This document shows positions 1 to 10,580 of a stretch of DNA of 64,000 nucleotides, in pieces. Source of the DNA: Arachis hypogaea (Eukaryota; Streptophyta; Magnoliopsida; Fabales; Fabaceae); NCBI RefSeq assembly GCF_003086295.3, contig NC_092054.1:58753546-58817545 (forward strand). Reading direction: 5' to 3'. Every line of letters begins with the position of its first letter. The stretch's first letter is position 1. The position numbers were made by a program, and so were the translations under genes. The notes under the pieces were generated by a model. The model was given only the letters and a program-made list of their open reading frames with translations, was not told where the DNA came from and ran no database searches.

Positions 1-1269
1 ATATGGGACCGCTGCCTGTGGTGCGACTGGTGCTGCCTCCTGGGGATGGGTCTCTGCCTCGGGCGCATCCACCTCCTCCTCAGATGCCTCGGATGGTGTG
101 TCGGGCTCGGAGGGGATGTCGCCGGATCGTATCATCAGCTTTAGGTGCTCATAGCGCCGCTTGTTGCGACGCTCCATCTGGTCAAGTCGTCGGAACAAGC
201 GGTGCTCCAGATGATAGACAGGCTCTGTGGCAGGTGGAGGTGCAGTGGTGGTAGCAGGGGTAGGTGGTACAGCAGTGGAGGAAGAGGGTCCAGTAGACTG
301 TGGGGCTGACTCATCAGTAGCAGTGAATGGTGCTAGTCTGTGGCCCAGGGCTAAGAAGTTTCGGCTGTGCGGAATGATCTTCCTGCAATCCGCCGCTGGT
401 GGTCTCTCATCGGCATCCTCCCATGGCACGTCAGCTCAACGGCCAAGCTGTGTAACTAGATATGGAAAGGGGAGGGTGCCTCGGACGTGGACCCTGGCCA
501 TATAATGCCGAATGAAACGTGGCAGATAAAGGTCCTTACCCTCCAGCACAAACCAAAGGAGGGTGATCATAGCAGCCGGGATCTCCGTCTCGTGAGTACT
601 CGGCATCACATAATTACTCAAGATCTGATGCCATAACCGAGCCTCATCGTTCAAGTATGCTCTCTTGATCCCTCTAGGCATGGTAGTGTCCTGACCCATC
701 TCCCAAGGGACTGTCGGGTTGAGAGCTATCCGTGCCTTTACGGCATCCCAATCAAACTTCATCTGGCGCATGTCCTCCTCAGCCTTTGAATAACCATCAG
801 GCTGATCGGACTTGGCTAGGAGCCGGAGAATGTCCTCTAAGGCCTCCTCAGTGACCAGAATTTGTTTTCCTTTCAGGTTCACTGCATCTAGGGTGGTGAG
901 GTAGTAGTTGCAGTAGAATTCCCGGACCCAAGATGAATTGACCTCTGTCAGTGTTCTCTCCAGAAAGAACCAGCCCCTTTGCTTAATTTGCTCAGTGGTG
1001 TACTGCTGGAGGGCTTCTAGAATCTTCAGAGTTCGTTCCAGGTATAGATTTCTGGAGTTTGCAAAAGCCGGATACTTCAACTCACAGTACCGGTTTGCAA
1101 ATTTTATAAGATCAGTCGCAGGGAGCAGCTGGTCAGCTTTTTCCTGCTGTGTGAAGTTCTTCTCCCGCCATGAAGAATCATGCATTAGAGCAATGATGGA
1201 CTGGGAGGAATCTCCTCTCTTGCGCTTGCCAGTAGCCTTGCCTTTTTCTTTCCTCTGTGAGGCAGACAT
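1..1269 (-). pseudogene. Element A ORF2: putative plant transposon protein domain, one in-frame stop, C-terminus cut by window
   Basis: Unknown biochemical function; it sits where Athila-type elements carry an env-like ORF. The start is MSASQRKEKGK at 1269, directly after a splice-acceptor-like sequence; upstream codons in the same frame are AT-rich hydrophobic read-through and were rejected. Residues about 80-275 resemble the Putative plant transposon protein family (PF20167, from memory): WVREFYCNYY, then RLWHQILSNYV and the highly typical PSTHETEIPAAM. The frame is broken by TGA at 436-438, then continues open to position 1 with a Pro/Thr-rich stretch and a charged, probably coiled-coil segment (HLEHRLFRRLDQMERRNKRR). 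Either the frame is dead by one base or it ends early. No membrane segment or signal peptide follows the chosen start. Confidence 0.65.
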
Positions 1270-1270
1270 C

Positions 1271-1290
1271 CTGAAAAACAGAAAACCAGG
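1271..1290 (-). promoter_or_regulatory. Candidate 3' splice site just upstream of element A ORF2
   Basis: On the minus strand the ATG of ORF2 is preceded by TTTTCTGTTTTTCAG followed by G, a good plant acceptor (pyrimidine tract plus CAG/G). About 900 bp of AT-rich sequence lies upstream and a GC-rich tract beyond it, as for an intron after a GC-rich exon. It suggests ORF2 could be made from a spliced RNA. No donor is certain; CCAG|GTTCCG near 2207 is a weak candidate. Confidence 0.4.
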
Positions 1291-2180
1291 ATATGCATAA
1301 AATAGGAAAGCAAATAGGCAATTAAACAAAGGAAACTCAAAGCTGCAAGGGAGAAATAAAATAAGGAAAATGAGTAAATGAAATGTGATTGAATTCATGT
1401 TAAATGGAAAAATAAACAATATGCCATGGGTAGAAAGTTAGAGGAAAGTGAAAATAATCAGAAAAAAGATTTAAAGGGTTAATATGGTTAGAATTTGAAA
1501 AAGAAATTAGTAAATTAAAATTAGTGAGTTAGTAAAGTGTAGGTTAAAGTAAGTGGCATAGAAAAATTCCACATAACAAGGATTCACAGGTAAGAATAGA
1601 AGTACTCATAATCGAACAAGGAAAACAGGGTGATGCTAATTCGAATAGAAATAAAGAAAGTAAAAATTAGAATCAGTGAATCACAAATGCAGTTTATGAA
1701 CCAGGAAATCAAAGAGGATAAGAAAGTCTGCCATAGCATTCATGAAATGGTGTGGGTTAAGCAGAGTAAAACAGAGTTCAGAAATGCCAAACCAAAACAT
1801 GAATGAAAACAATTTTTAAAAAATTTGGGCAGCATTCTGGCTAAAATTGGATTATCCCGGAAAATAAACAGCAATCATAGCAATTCATATGAATTTAAAA
1901 ACTAGCTGCAGTTACCAGCAATGAATAGAAACAGAAAAATTTAGAGTAACAAGCAGCAAGTGCAGGAAATCATAGCATATGAACGAGGTCACAGGAACAG
2001 CAAAATTGCAGTTATGATAAAACATCAACAGGAACAGTGCAAGTAAACAGACCTAGATCCACTAACCACAGCCTAAGCTACCTAACAACCTAAAAATCCA
2101 CTACAGAATGCATATCTATCTATCCTAATGATTAACAGAAACGGAAAAAAGTACAGAAAAAATGACGAACGGATAAAAGG
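1271..2180 (-). other. AT-rich non-coding stretch of element A, possible intron
   Basis: About 900 bases with no credible ORF, rich in A on the plus strand (T on the element strand). It lies between the GC-rich tract and ORF2 and ends at the acceptor-like site. No repeat or RNA structure stood out. Confidence 0.4.
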
Positions 2181-2600
2181 GGGTTGCGTTTTGCGGAACC
2201 TGGTAGGCGAAAGGGGTGGAACAGGGAAGAAGGTGGCTGCGGCGGCGTCCGGCGCGGTGGCGGGGCACGGTGTCGCGGTGGTGGCTGGTGGGGCAGTGGC
2301 GGTGAGGGTTTCAAGTTAGTGATAGAAGAAGGGGGGGTGCAGGTGGGTGGCGGAGAGAGAGGGGGGGCGCGGCTGGGTGGCCGGCGGTGGGGGCGGTGGT
2401 CGCGGAGGCAGTGGTGGAGAGGGGAGGAGAGAGGAAGAAGGGAGAAGAAGGGAGGAAAGGGGGTTGCGACGGCGGCGTCCGGGGTGGCGGTAGCGTCTGG
2501 GTGGCCGGCGGTGGCGGCTGGGTGGTGGTTGGAGGGAGAGGGAGCAGAGAAGGAGAAGAGGGTTGGGGGTGGGGGGCTCGCGACTGATAGGGTTCGCGGG
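2181..2600 (-). other. GC-rich, G-run tract
   Basis: The plus strand is almost pure G with GGC, GGT and GGA runs, including several GGG runs closely spaced near 2330-2400 and 2560-2575. On the element strand it is C-rich and opens spurious Pro-rich frames. It has quadruplex-forming potential on the plus strand. It could be a 5' exon or leader of ORF2, or simple-sequence expansion. Confidence 0.5.
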
Positions 2601-2623
2601 CTGGGGGGTTATATTGTCGAATC

Positions 2624-3087
2624 CACGCGGCCGCGTGGGGCACGCGGTCGCGTGGTTGGGGTGAAAATGTGAGTGACGCGATCGCGTGGGGCGCGCGATC
2701 GCATGAGAAGGGGGGAGGAAGGGTGACGCGATCGCGTGGGGTGCGCGATCGCGTCGCTGGAATTTGTGCTAAACGCACGACTCCAGCACCGTTTTAGCGC
2801 AACTCTTTGTCCCCTTTTGGGGTGATGTGCAATCCATGCGACGCGATCGCGTTGCTCACGCGGTCGCGTGGGATTGGTATTGTGGAAGTGACGCGGTCGC
2901 ATGGGGCATGCGATCGCGTGGGCCAATTTCTGCGAAACGCACAAGGGCCGCACGATTCCAGCCTAACTTTCTGTTCGTTGGATCCTTATGCCGATATATA
3001 TATCACGCGGCCGCGTGGGTCACGCGGTCACGTGGGTGGCGTTATCCGCGATATGGCGTGATCGCATGGGACATGCGGTCGCGTCGT
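2624..3087. repeat. ACGCG-NN-CGCGT palindrome array (element A spacer)
   Basis: About a dozen copies of a CpG-rich self-complementary core, such as ACGCGATCGCGT and ACGCGGCCGCGT, usually paired as core - GGG - core at about 20-bp distance. Many copies show CG-to-TG or CA decay (GCGATCGCATG). It occupies the spacer between ORF1 and ORF2, the same place as the GGCGTTWAACGCC arrays of elements B, D, E and F. Confidence 0.85.
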
Positions 3088-3243
3088 GCATCCCTTTCTT
3101 CTTTTTTTTTTTAACTGAAAAATGCAGAATGCAATGATTAACATGAATGTTATGCATGATTCTAGGTTTAATAAATTAAAATGAAAAAGGAAAAATGGAA
3201 GCAATTAACAAGAAATAAATTGAAAAAGAAGCGACCATACCAT

Positions 3244-3261
3244 GGTGGGTTGTCTCCCACC
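3244..3261 (-). other. Post-polyprotein hairpin GGTGGG-AGACAA-CCCACC
   Basis: A perfect 6-bp stem with loop AGACAA on the element strand, about 90 bases after the ORF1 stop. The same place in elements B, D and E carries the same hairpin with different stem pairs. Confidence 0.7.
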
Positions 3262-3349
3262 TAGCACTTTTAGTTAAAGTCCTTAAGTTGGACATTGGAG
3301 GGGTATCCTGTTATGGTGGCTTATGTTTAAATTCGTCCAAAAATCTCCA

Positions 3350-4870
3350 CTAGTGCTTGGAATGCCAATAGCCTCCGGGGTCCCAAACTAAGCACGCAAA
3401 GCTTCCGAACAACTCTAAATATATTGTTAGGCTCCCGGGATGACAAATGTCAGAATAAACTCCAGGATTCCAAGCCTTGCTTTTAAATCCGCCTCCGTCT
3501 TGATCTACATGTCTCCATTCGGGCGGGTTAAAAAGTAGAATCTCACCTTGGTGACCAAACGTTTTCCGTGATCCATGTAATTGAGCATGATACCAATCCG
3601 TGTACTTCGAGGTGAAGCGTGGAACCTTATTGAACCTTGTGCACCAGCTCTGAGTACGAGCCATTTCCCTCTTACTCTTAAAGCCGCAGAGAGCTCTAAG
3701 CTGGCCATCTGTTTCAAGCAAACCATATTCAAGTGAATAAGTAAAGTTATAAGTTAAGGATTGTACCCACTTGAAGCTTGTATTAGGTGGTAATGGCCTT
3801 GGGATAGGTGTTTTTGGTGGTTCTGCAAGTTCCGTTTCCTTGTGCTCTTCTGTGAATTCCTCCACTTCTTTGCAAAGATCTTCAATTGTATCTGTGTCCT
3901 GGTCAAAGTCTTCTGTGTCTTTCTCATCACTTGAGTCATAGATTGGAGGTTGAGAGAAATCTACCTCTGCATCATCTTCATATTCACTTGGGGAAGATTC
4001 TTCTATCTCAGAGAATTCACTTGCGGATGCAAGTTCATCACTAAGAGAGCTAGACTTGTGACTATCATCATCAAAGGAATTTATTTCTTGGATTATTCCG
4101 TCTGATTCTTCATAAACGATTTACCTTGGAGAAATATCCTCCTTAGCATCAACTGTAGCATCCTGGATGGAGTTTTCCTCAATTCTGGATTCCCATGGAG
4201 GTTCAGCATCTCCTAGATCTTCAACCAACTCTTCTTCTTGAACAAAGACAGCTTCTTCTAATTGTTCCAGTACAAATTCATGCTTTGTCTTGTCCACTGG
4301 AGTTTCTGGCACTTCCTTCATGCTCTGCTCTTCATTGGGCTATCCACATGTAGCTGTGGTTGATCCTTGTATATTTGAGCACCCAGAAGCCCATTGAATC
4401 ATCGCTTGCTCCAGTTGTTTAATGGTTGTTTGGAATTTAATTACTGTTTCCCTTAGGCGATCCTCTGCTTCTCGGGTTGCTAGACTTGGACATGCTACAA
4501 AGGAAAGTGGTGGTGATTGGGAGCGATTGGATTGGTATTGGGGTAAGGATGGATCATACGGTGGCGAATGGTGAAGAGAAGCTTGTGAGTGTGGTGGTTC
4601 AAGGTTATGTTGAAAGGGTGGTTTATATGTACGGGGTGGGGCTTGTTGGTAGTTACAAGGTTGTCCACCATGTCTTTCAGCTGGGTATGCATTGTGGAAT
4701 GGTCTTTGTCCAGGATATCTCGGAGGGTGTTGCTGCCAAAAGGGTTGATTAGATCCTCTTGGTTCCATCCATCCTTGATTGGTCTGACCTTGATGCACAT
4801 TCCTGCTGTAACTTCTATTTCCTTTAACAACATTAGAACCAAACTCAAAGCGAGAGGGGTGAGAGTTCAT
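3350..4870 (-). pseudogene. Element A ORF1: uncharacterised ~506-codon protein, two in-frame stops
   Basis: First ORF after the primer site (about 100 bases downstream), so in the gag position. I do not recognise the family. One frame runs from MNSHPSRFEFG at 4870 to the stop at 3350, broken at about 4340 (TAG) and 4121 (TAA). The N-terminal ~130 residues are rich in Pro, Gln, Tyr and His; then a short coiled-coil-like stretch (REAEDRLRETVIKFQTTIKQ); then about 150 very acidic residues; then a compact basic/aromatic domain of about 140 residues with many Trp (SFKWVQSLTYNF, WDPGGYW). No zinc knuckle, protease DTG/DLG or RT motif is seen. It may be a diverged gag of a non-autonomous element. 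Confidence 0.6.
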
Positions 4871-4966
4871 ACTAGCAAATAAAGGTAAAAAGGGAAAACA
4901 AAAAATAAATAAACAAGCAAAAGAAAAATATTTACAATAACCAATAATAAGGCAAACGTTAGCAGT

Positions 4967-4984
4967 TCCCCGGCAACGGCGCCA
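4967..4984 (-). other. Primer binding site, tRNA-Asp (element A)
   Basis: TCCCCGGCAACGGCGCCA on the plus strand equals the 3' end of plant tRNA-Asp including CCA; it lies 3 bases from the LTR. Confidence 0.85.
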
Positions 4985-4987
4985 TTT

Positions 4988-6448
4988 TGACGTTGGGATT
5001 TTTACCAGTAAAGAGATTCATAGAAACAGTCGCGTTGTAGATATAGTCTCTAAACCGACAAAAATCCCTTCATACAAACGTTTTGGGTGTCACAAGTAAC
5101 AAACCCCTTTAAAAATTGTTAACCGAGTATTCAAACCTCGGGTCGTCTTCTCAAGGAACTGCGAGGAAGTATGTTCTTATTATTGGCTATAGAGGTTGTA
5201 ATCGGGGTTTAGAAGATGAGAGGCAAGTAATTTGAATGACAAGTAAAGTAAATGGCAATTAAAAATAAATAATTACTGTAAAGCAAACTTTTGGCAAGGT
5301 AAGAGAAGTTGGAGGTCCAACGTAGTTATCTCTCTCAACTATAATGAAAGTTGAATCTAAACTCCACTTGATCAACCTGTACCAAGGCAAGGAAAGTCAA
5401 GGGACTAATTAAATTGACCTTTGAATCCTATTTATTTCCTAAGAAAAGGTTGGGATTACTTAAGTTCAGCTCAATTAGCAAGATAACGATTATCAATTAT
5501 GTTGAGTTTAATAACTGTTGAGTTACTAAATTCTTAACCAGAACCAAAAGGGGAAAAAGTAAAATTGCTAGAATGATAAAAAATGTCCTTAGATGGGAAG
5601 CAATGGTAACTTAAATCAAAGAGAACAATCATAAACTGAAAATACCTCAATTATCATTAATTCAAATAATAGTCTGTAACATGGAAGAATTCTTAGATCA
5701 AATTATAATAATCAATTCAAATGTTGGAATAAATAAATAGAAGTAAAACTAAAATAAAAGAACATTAAACCTGGGATCCAGAGTTACTCTTAAAACAAGA
5801 AGAAATCCTAAATCCTAAAAGAGAGAGAGAAGATCTCCCTCTCAACTAAATCTAAATCATTGGAAGGTAAAATATGCGAGCTCCCTTTGAATGGGTGCAT
5901 TCCCACACTTTATAACCTCTGGTCTATGCTGTCTGTACTTGGATCTAGGCCAAAAAGAGCTTCAGAATTCGCTGGGGGCGTATTCTGTAATTTCTGGTAT
6001 GTGGCCTCTGTCACACGTCCGCGTGGGTCACGCGGTCGCGTCATTTGGAGCTTTTCCTTGCCACGCGGTCGTGTCAGTCATGCGGCCGCGTCGCTGCTGA
6101 TTCGTGCTTGGCACGTGATCGCGTCATCCATGCGATCGCGTGAATACCAGTTTCCTTCAAAGCTCCGTTTTGCTTTCTCCTTCCATTTTTGTATGTTTCC
6201 TTTTCCATCCTTTAAGTCATTCTGCCTTAGAAAATCTAAAACTACTCAACATACTGATCACGGCATCGAATGGAAATAAAGGTAATTAAAATAATTAATT
6301 TTTAAAGCTTAGGATACATGTTTTTCATTTACATCACATAATAAGGAAGGGAAAGTAAAATCATGTAATTAATGTGAATAAGTAGGTGAAGGATTGTATA
6401 AATCACTCAAATTAAGCACAAAAGAACTCATGAAATATGGGTTTATCA
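4988..6448 (-). repeat. Element A 5' LTR (1461 bp)
   Basis: Plus-strand ends are TGACGTTGGG and GGGTTTATCA, giving the TG...CA form on the minus strand, with the tRNA-Asp primer site just left. It shares blocks (GGCCAAAAAG; the ends) with the lone LTR 26001-27406 and the LTR of element C, so these are related families. It contains an ACGCG-palindrome cluster at 6014-6142. Confidence 0.85.
6014..6142. repeat. ACGCG-NN-CGCGT palindromes in element A LTR
   Basis: About six degenerate copies (ACGCGGTCGCGT, ATGCGGCCGCGT, ATGCGATCGCGT), paired as in 2624-3087. Some CG have become TG or CA. Confidence 0.8.
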
Positions 6449-6970
6449 AGCATCTCAAGGATTTCATGATGAGGAATTTCCTCATGCTCTTGTCCATGAG
6501 TAGGATCTCTTGTTTGCTCCATCTTTTTCTTAGTGATGGGCTTGTCCTCATCAATGAGGATGTCTTCCTCTATGTCAATTCCAGCTGAATTTCAAAGGTG
6601 ACAAATGAGATGAGGGAAGGCTAACCTTGACAAAGTAGAGGGGTCCGCCACCTTGTAGAGTTCTATGGATATAACCTCATAAAATTCTACTTCCTCTCCA
6701 ATCATGATGCTATGGATCATGATAGCCCGGTCTATAGTAACTTCAGACTGATTGCTAGTGGGAATAATTGAGCATTGGATGAACTCCAACCATCCCCTAG
6801 CCACAGGCTTGAGGTCATGCCTTCTTAGTTGAACCGGCTTCGGCCACAACTTCATAGAAGTGGTCTTGATGGGCCTTTGAGATGAATCTCTCCATCTCCC
6901 ATGACTCAGAGGTGGAAGCTTTTGCCTTCCCTTTCCTCTTTCTAGAGGTTTCTCCGGCCTTAGGTGCCAT
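6449..6970 (-). pseudogene. Unit BL ORF2 (plant transposon protein), deleted, frameshifted and split by element A
   Basis: Begins MAPKAGETSRKRKG at 6970, with a conserved hairpin/AAGTTTGGTGT module upstream. Compared with unit BR, a frameshift follows the first dozen codons and about 120 residues are missing, so the frame resumes at LKPVARGWLEF, then PTSN-SEVTIDRA and MIHSIMIG, the hallmark of the PF20167-type domain. A stop precedes the C-terminal part, which runs into element A at 6448. The rest of the gene lies beyond the window. Nonfunctional. Confidence 0.65.
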
Positions 6971-7006
6971 AAATGGTTATGGAAAAACAAAAAGCAACGC
7001 TTTTAC

Positions 7007-7042
7007 CACACCAAACTTAAAAGGTTTGCTCGCCCTCGAGCA
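7007..7042 (-). other. Hairpin plus AAGTTTGGTGT module before ORF2 (unit BL)
   Basis: Element strand: TTTGCTCG-AGGG-CGAGCAAA, a perfect 8-bp stem with a purine loop, then TTTTAAGTTTGGTGTGG about 35 bases before the ORF2 ATG. Confidence 0.6.
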
Positions 7043-7513
7043 AAAGAAGAAAGAAGAGAGTAGAAGAAGAAAAAATAGAGGAGGTAGAGGGGGTTAGTAT
7101 TTCGGCCAAGGGGGAGAAGTAGTGTTTAAGATGTGTGAAAAAGAAGGGGTGAAGAGTGGTTTATATAGGAGTGGAGAGGGGGACTTTGGTTCGGCCATGT
7201 ATGGGTGGATTTGGGAGGGAAAGTGGTTTGAATTTGAATGGTGAGGTAGGTGGGGTTTATGATGGATGGATGTGGATTGGGGAAGGGTTTATGAAGAAGA
7301 GGGTAGGATTTGATATGTGAGGGTTTTTTATGGGAAAGAGGTATTGAGGTGATTGGTGAAGGATATTTGGGGAAGAGTATTATGAAAAGGTGTGAAGAAG
7401 AGAGAGAGTGAGTTGAGGTTGGTGGGGATCCTGTGGGGTCCACAGATCCTGAGGTGTCAAGGATTTCTCATCTCTGCACCAATTAGGCTTGCAAAACGCC
7501 CTTTGCTGCCAAT
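7043..7513 (-). other. Non-coding spacer between palindromes and ORF2, unit BL
   Basis: Purine-rich on the plus strand (GGGGAAGAG runs), with only low-complexity Pro/Ser frames in antisense. No gene seen. Confidence 0.5.
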
Positions 7514-7689
7514 CCTGGCGTTAAACGCCAGGTTGCTGCCCATTTCTGGCGTTTAACGCCAGCTTCTTGCCCTTTTCTGGCGTTAAACGCTAGTCTGGTG
7601 CCCATTTCTGACGCTAAATGCCCAGAATGGTGCCAGACTGGGCGTTTAATGCCCATTCTGCTGCCCTTACTGGCGTTTAAACTCCAGTA
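7514..7689. repeat. GGCGTTWAACGCC palindrome array, unit BL spacer
   Basis: About six to seven copies spaced 25-45 bp, e.g. CTGGCGTTAAACGCCAG. Linkers CCAGAATGG and CCATTCTG are themselves complementary, so larger palindromes interlock. Decayed copies (TTTAATGCCC) show CG-to-TG changes. Confidence 0.9.
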
Positions 7690-7836
7690 GGCTTCTCCTC
7701 CAGGGTGTGCTATTTTTCATTCTGTTTTTCAGTTTGTTTTTGCTTTTTCAATTGTTTTTGTGACTTCACATGATCATCAACCTATAGAAAACATAAAATA
7801 ACAATGGAAAATAGAAATTAAACATAGATAAGTAAA

Positions 7837-7854
7837 ATTGGGTTGCCTCCCAAC
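7837..7854 (-). other. Post-polyprotein hairpin, unit BL (GTTGGG-AGGCAA-CCCAAT)
   Basis: Six-pair stem including one terminal G-U on the element strand, about 80 bases after the protease stop; preceded by the palindrome AAGCGCTT. Confidence 0.7.
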
Positions 7855-7933
7855 AAGCGCTTCTTTAATGTCAGTAGCTTGACAGTGGGCTCTCATGGAG
7901 CCTCACAGATACTCAGTGCATGATGATGGCCTC

Positions 7934-9977
7934 TCAACACCAAACGTAGAGTTTGAATGTAGGGATTTTTTTTTTACTCTGCATTGAGAGAAGCATTTCA
8001 CGCTTCCTCTCCATGGTTATAGAGGGAGATCCTTGAGCTTTAAACACAAGGGAGTCCTCATTCACTTGAAGGACCAATTCTCCTCTGTCAACATCAATCA
8101 CAGCCTTTGCTGTGGCTAGGAACGGTCTGCCAAGGATGATGGATTCATCCATACACTTCCCAATGTCTAGGATTATGAAATCAGCAGGGATGTAGTGGTT
8201 TTCAACCTTTACCAAGACATCCTCTACAAGTCCATAAGCCTGTTTTCTTAAATTGTCTGCCATCTCTAGTGAGATTCTTGCAGCTTGTACCTCAAAGATC
8301 CCTAGCTTCTCCATTACAGAGAGAGGCATGAGGTTTATGCTTGACCCTAGGTCACACAAAGCCTTCTCAAAGGTCGTGGTGCATATGGTACAAGGTATTG
8401 AGAACTTTCCAGGATCCTGTCTCTTTAGAGGTAATTTCTGCCTAGTCAAGTCATCCAGTTCTTTGGTGAGCAGGGGGGGTTCATCCTCCCAAGTCTCATT
8501 ACCAAATAACTTGGCATTTAACTTCATGATTGCTCCAAGGTACTTAGCAACTTGCTCTTTAGTAACATCTTCATCCTCTTCAGAGGAAGAATACTCATCA
8601 GAGCTCATGAATGGCAAAAGTAAATTCAATGGGATCTCTATGGTCTCAGTGTGAACATTAGATTCCCATGGTTCCTCATTAGGGAACTCCTTGGAGGCCA
8701 GTGGACGTCCATTGAGGTCTCCCTCAGTGAAGATCACTGCCTCTTTCTCCTCAGAGTGGTTCTGCTTAGAATTCTCTGTTTGTTGCTGAGAAGATGATGG
8801 AAAAGGTTTGCCATTGCTAAACCTATTTCTTCCACCATTATTGTTGTTGAAGCCTTGTTGAGGCCTCTTGTTGATCCTTCCATGAGTGGTTTGGATGATT
8901 TCTCTATGAAGGATTATAGGTGTTTCCATAGGGTTCTCTCATGTAATTCACCTCTTCCATTGCTGGGTTCTTAGGATCATAAGCTTCTTCTTCAGATGAA
9001 GCTTCTTTGGTACTGCCTGTTGCTGCTTGCATTCCAGACAGACTCTGAGAAATCATATTGACTTGCTGAGTCAATATTTTGTTCTGAGCCAATATAGCAT
9101 TCAGAGTATCAATCTCAAGAACTCTTTTCTTCTGATTTGTCCCATTATTCACAGGATTCCTTTCAAAAGTGTACATGAATTAGTTATTTGCAGCCATTTC
9201 AATGAGTTCTTGAGCTTCTGCAGTCGTCTTTCTCAGATGAAGAGATCCTCCAGCAGAGCTGTCTAATGACATCTTGGACAGTTCAGACAGACCATCATAG
9301 AAGATACTTATGATGCTCCATTCTGAAAGCATGTCAGAAGAACACCTTCTGATCAGTTGCTTGTATCTTTCCCAAGCTTCATAGAGGGATTCACCTTCCT
9401 TCTGTTTAAAGGTTTAGACTTCCACTCTAAGCTTACTCAATTTTTGAGGTGGAAAGAACTTTGCCAAGAAGGCATTGACTAGCTTTTCCCAAGAGTTCAG
9501 GCTTTCTTTAGGTTGTGAATCCAACCATGTCCTAGCTCTGTCTCTTACAACAAAGGAAAAGAGCATAAGCTTGTAGACCTCGGGATCAACCCCATTGGTC
9601 TTGACAGTGTCACAGATTTTCAAGAATTCAGCTAAGAACTAATGAGGATCTTCCAATGGAAGTCCATGAAAATTGTAATTCTGTTGCATTAGAGAAACTA
9701 ATTGAGGCTTAAGCTCAAAGTTGTTTGCTCCAATGGCAGGGATTGAGATGCTTCTCCCATAGAAGTCAGGAGTAGGTGCAGTAAAGTCACCAAGCACCTT
9801 CCTTGCATTGTTGACATTGTTATTGTTTTCGGCTGCCATGGCTTTTTCTTCTTTGAAAAGCTTTGTTAGGTCCTCTACAGAGAGTTGTAGTTTAGCTTCT
9901 CTTAGCTTTCTCTTCAAGGTCCTTTCAGGTTCAGGATCCGCCTCAACAAGAATGTCTTTGTCCTTGCTCCTGCTCAT
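7934..9977 (-). pseudogene. Unit BL gag-protease, three in-frame stops and a frameshift
   Basis: Codes a capsid-type gag and a retropepsin-type protease. Start MSRSKDKDILVE at 9977. The gag core follows the Retrotrans_gag pattern: RDRARTWLDSQP, WEKLVNAFLAKFFPP and LYEAWERYK. The protease has ALCDLGSSINLMP, a DLG variant common in plant Ty3 elements, then IILGRPFLATA. No zinc knuckle is seen. Breaks: CAG-to-TAG at about 9636, a stop replacing CAG at about 9411, a stop near 9180, and a frameshift near 8905-8930. Relative to unit BR about 80 residues before the protease are missing. RT and integrase are absent: the frame ends at 7934 and non-coding spacer follows. Confidence 0.8.
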
Positions 9978-10580
9978 ATGAAAAGAGAGGAGAAGAAAAT
10001 ATGGAATCTTCTATGTCATAGTATAGAGATTCCTTGAGGTGTCAGAGGAAAATAAAAATAGAAGGATGAGGTAGAGAAGAGAGAATTCGAACTTATCAAG
10101 AGAGATAGAGTTCGAATTGTACATTGAGGAGGAGCGTTAGTCATAAATAGAAGGATGTGAGAAGAGGAGAAAAATATTCGAAATTAAAGTAAAAAGATTT
10201 TTAAAAAAAATTAAAAGAAATTTTGACAATTTGGTAAATGATTTTTGAAAACTAAGATTGGGAAAGAAATTAAGTGATTTTTGAAAAAGATTTTGAAATT
10301 AGAAATCAAAAAGATATGATTGAAAATTAATTTTGAAAAAGATGTGATTGAAAAGATATGATTGAGAAGATATGATTGAGAATCAAATTAAAAGGAAAAA
10401 TTTTTAAAATTAAAGTTGATTACTTGACTAACAGAAAATTAAAAGATGTGATTCTAGAATTAAAACTTTTGATCCTTTCTTAAATGGCAAGTAACAACTT
10501 GAAAATTTTGAATTAAGTCACTAATTGTAGCAAGGATTTTCGAAAATAGTAATAAATAGTAATTAAATCACTAGTGTCCT

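Larger units (their letters stand above)
1..6448 (-). mobile_element. Element A: non-autonomous LTR retrotransposon, 3' part outside window
   Basis: Reading on the minus strand it has a 5' LTR (4988-6448), a tRNA-Asp primer site, a long ORF1 (4870-3350), a post-ORF hairpin, an ACGCG-palindrome array, a GC-rich tract and ORF2 (1269 to the window edge). No protease, RT, RNase H or integrase motif is visible, so it would need enzymes in trans. The right flank (AGCATCTCA) continues the ORF2 sequence of element B, whose uninterrupted relative reads AGGCATCTCA at 14031-14040, so A is inserted in B. The target duplication is probably AGCAT, with only the right copy in view. The 3' LTR must lie left of the window. 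Confidence 0.8.

Noticed and set aside
1270..1419. Hydrophobic N-terminal extension of the element A ORF2 that could be read as an env-like membrane segment
   Set aside because: It is the AT-rich sequence upstream of a good splice acceptor; a T-rich pyrimidine tract read as Phe/Leu gives false hydrophobicity.
2184..2778. Gly-rich and Pro-rich frames in the GC-rich tract
   Set aside because: Both strands are open only because of base composition; no family likeness.
7126..7443. Ser/Pro-rich minus-strand frame in the unit BL spacer
   Set aside because: Low complexity from purine-rich sequence; the counterpart in BR is not the same protein.
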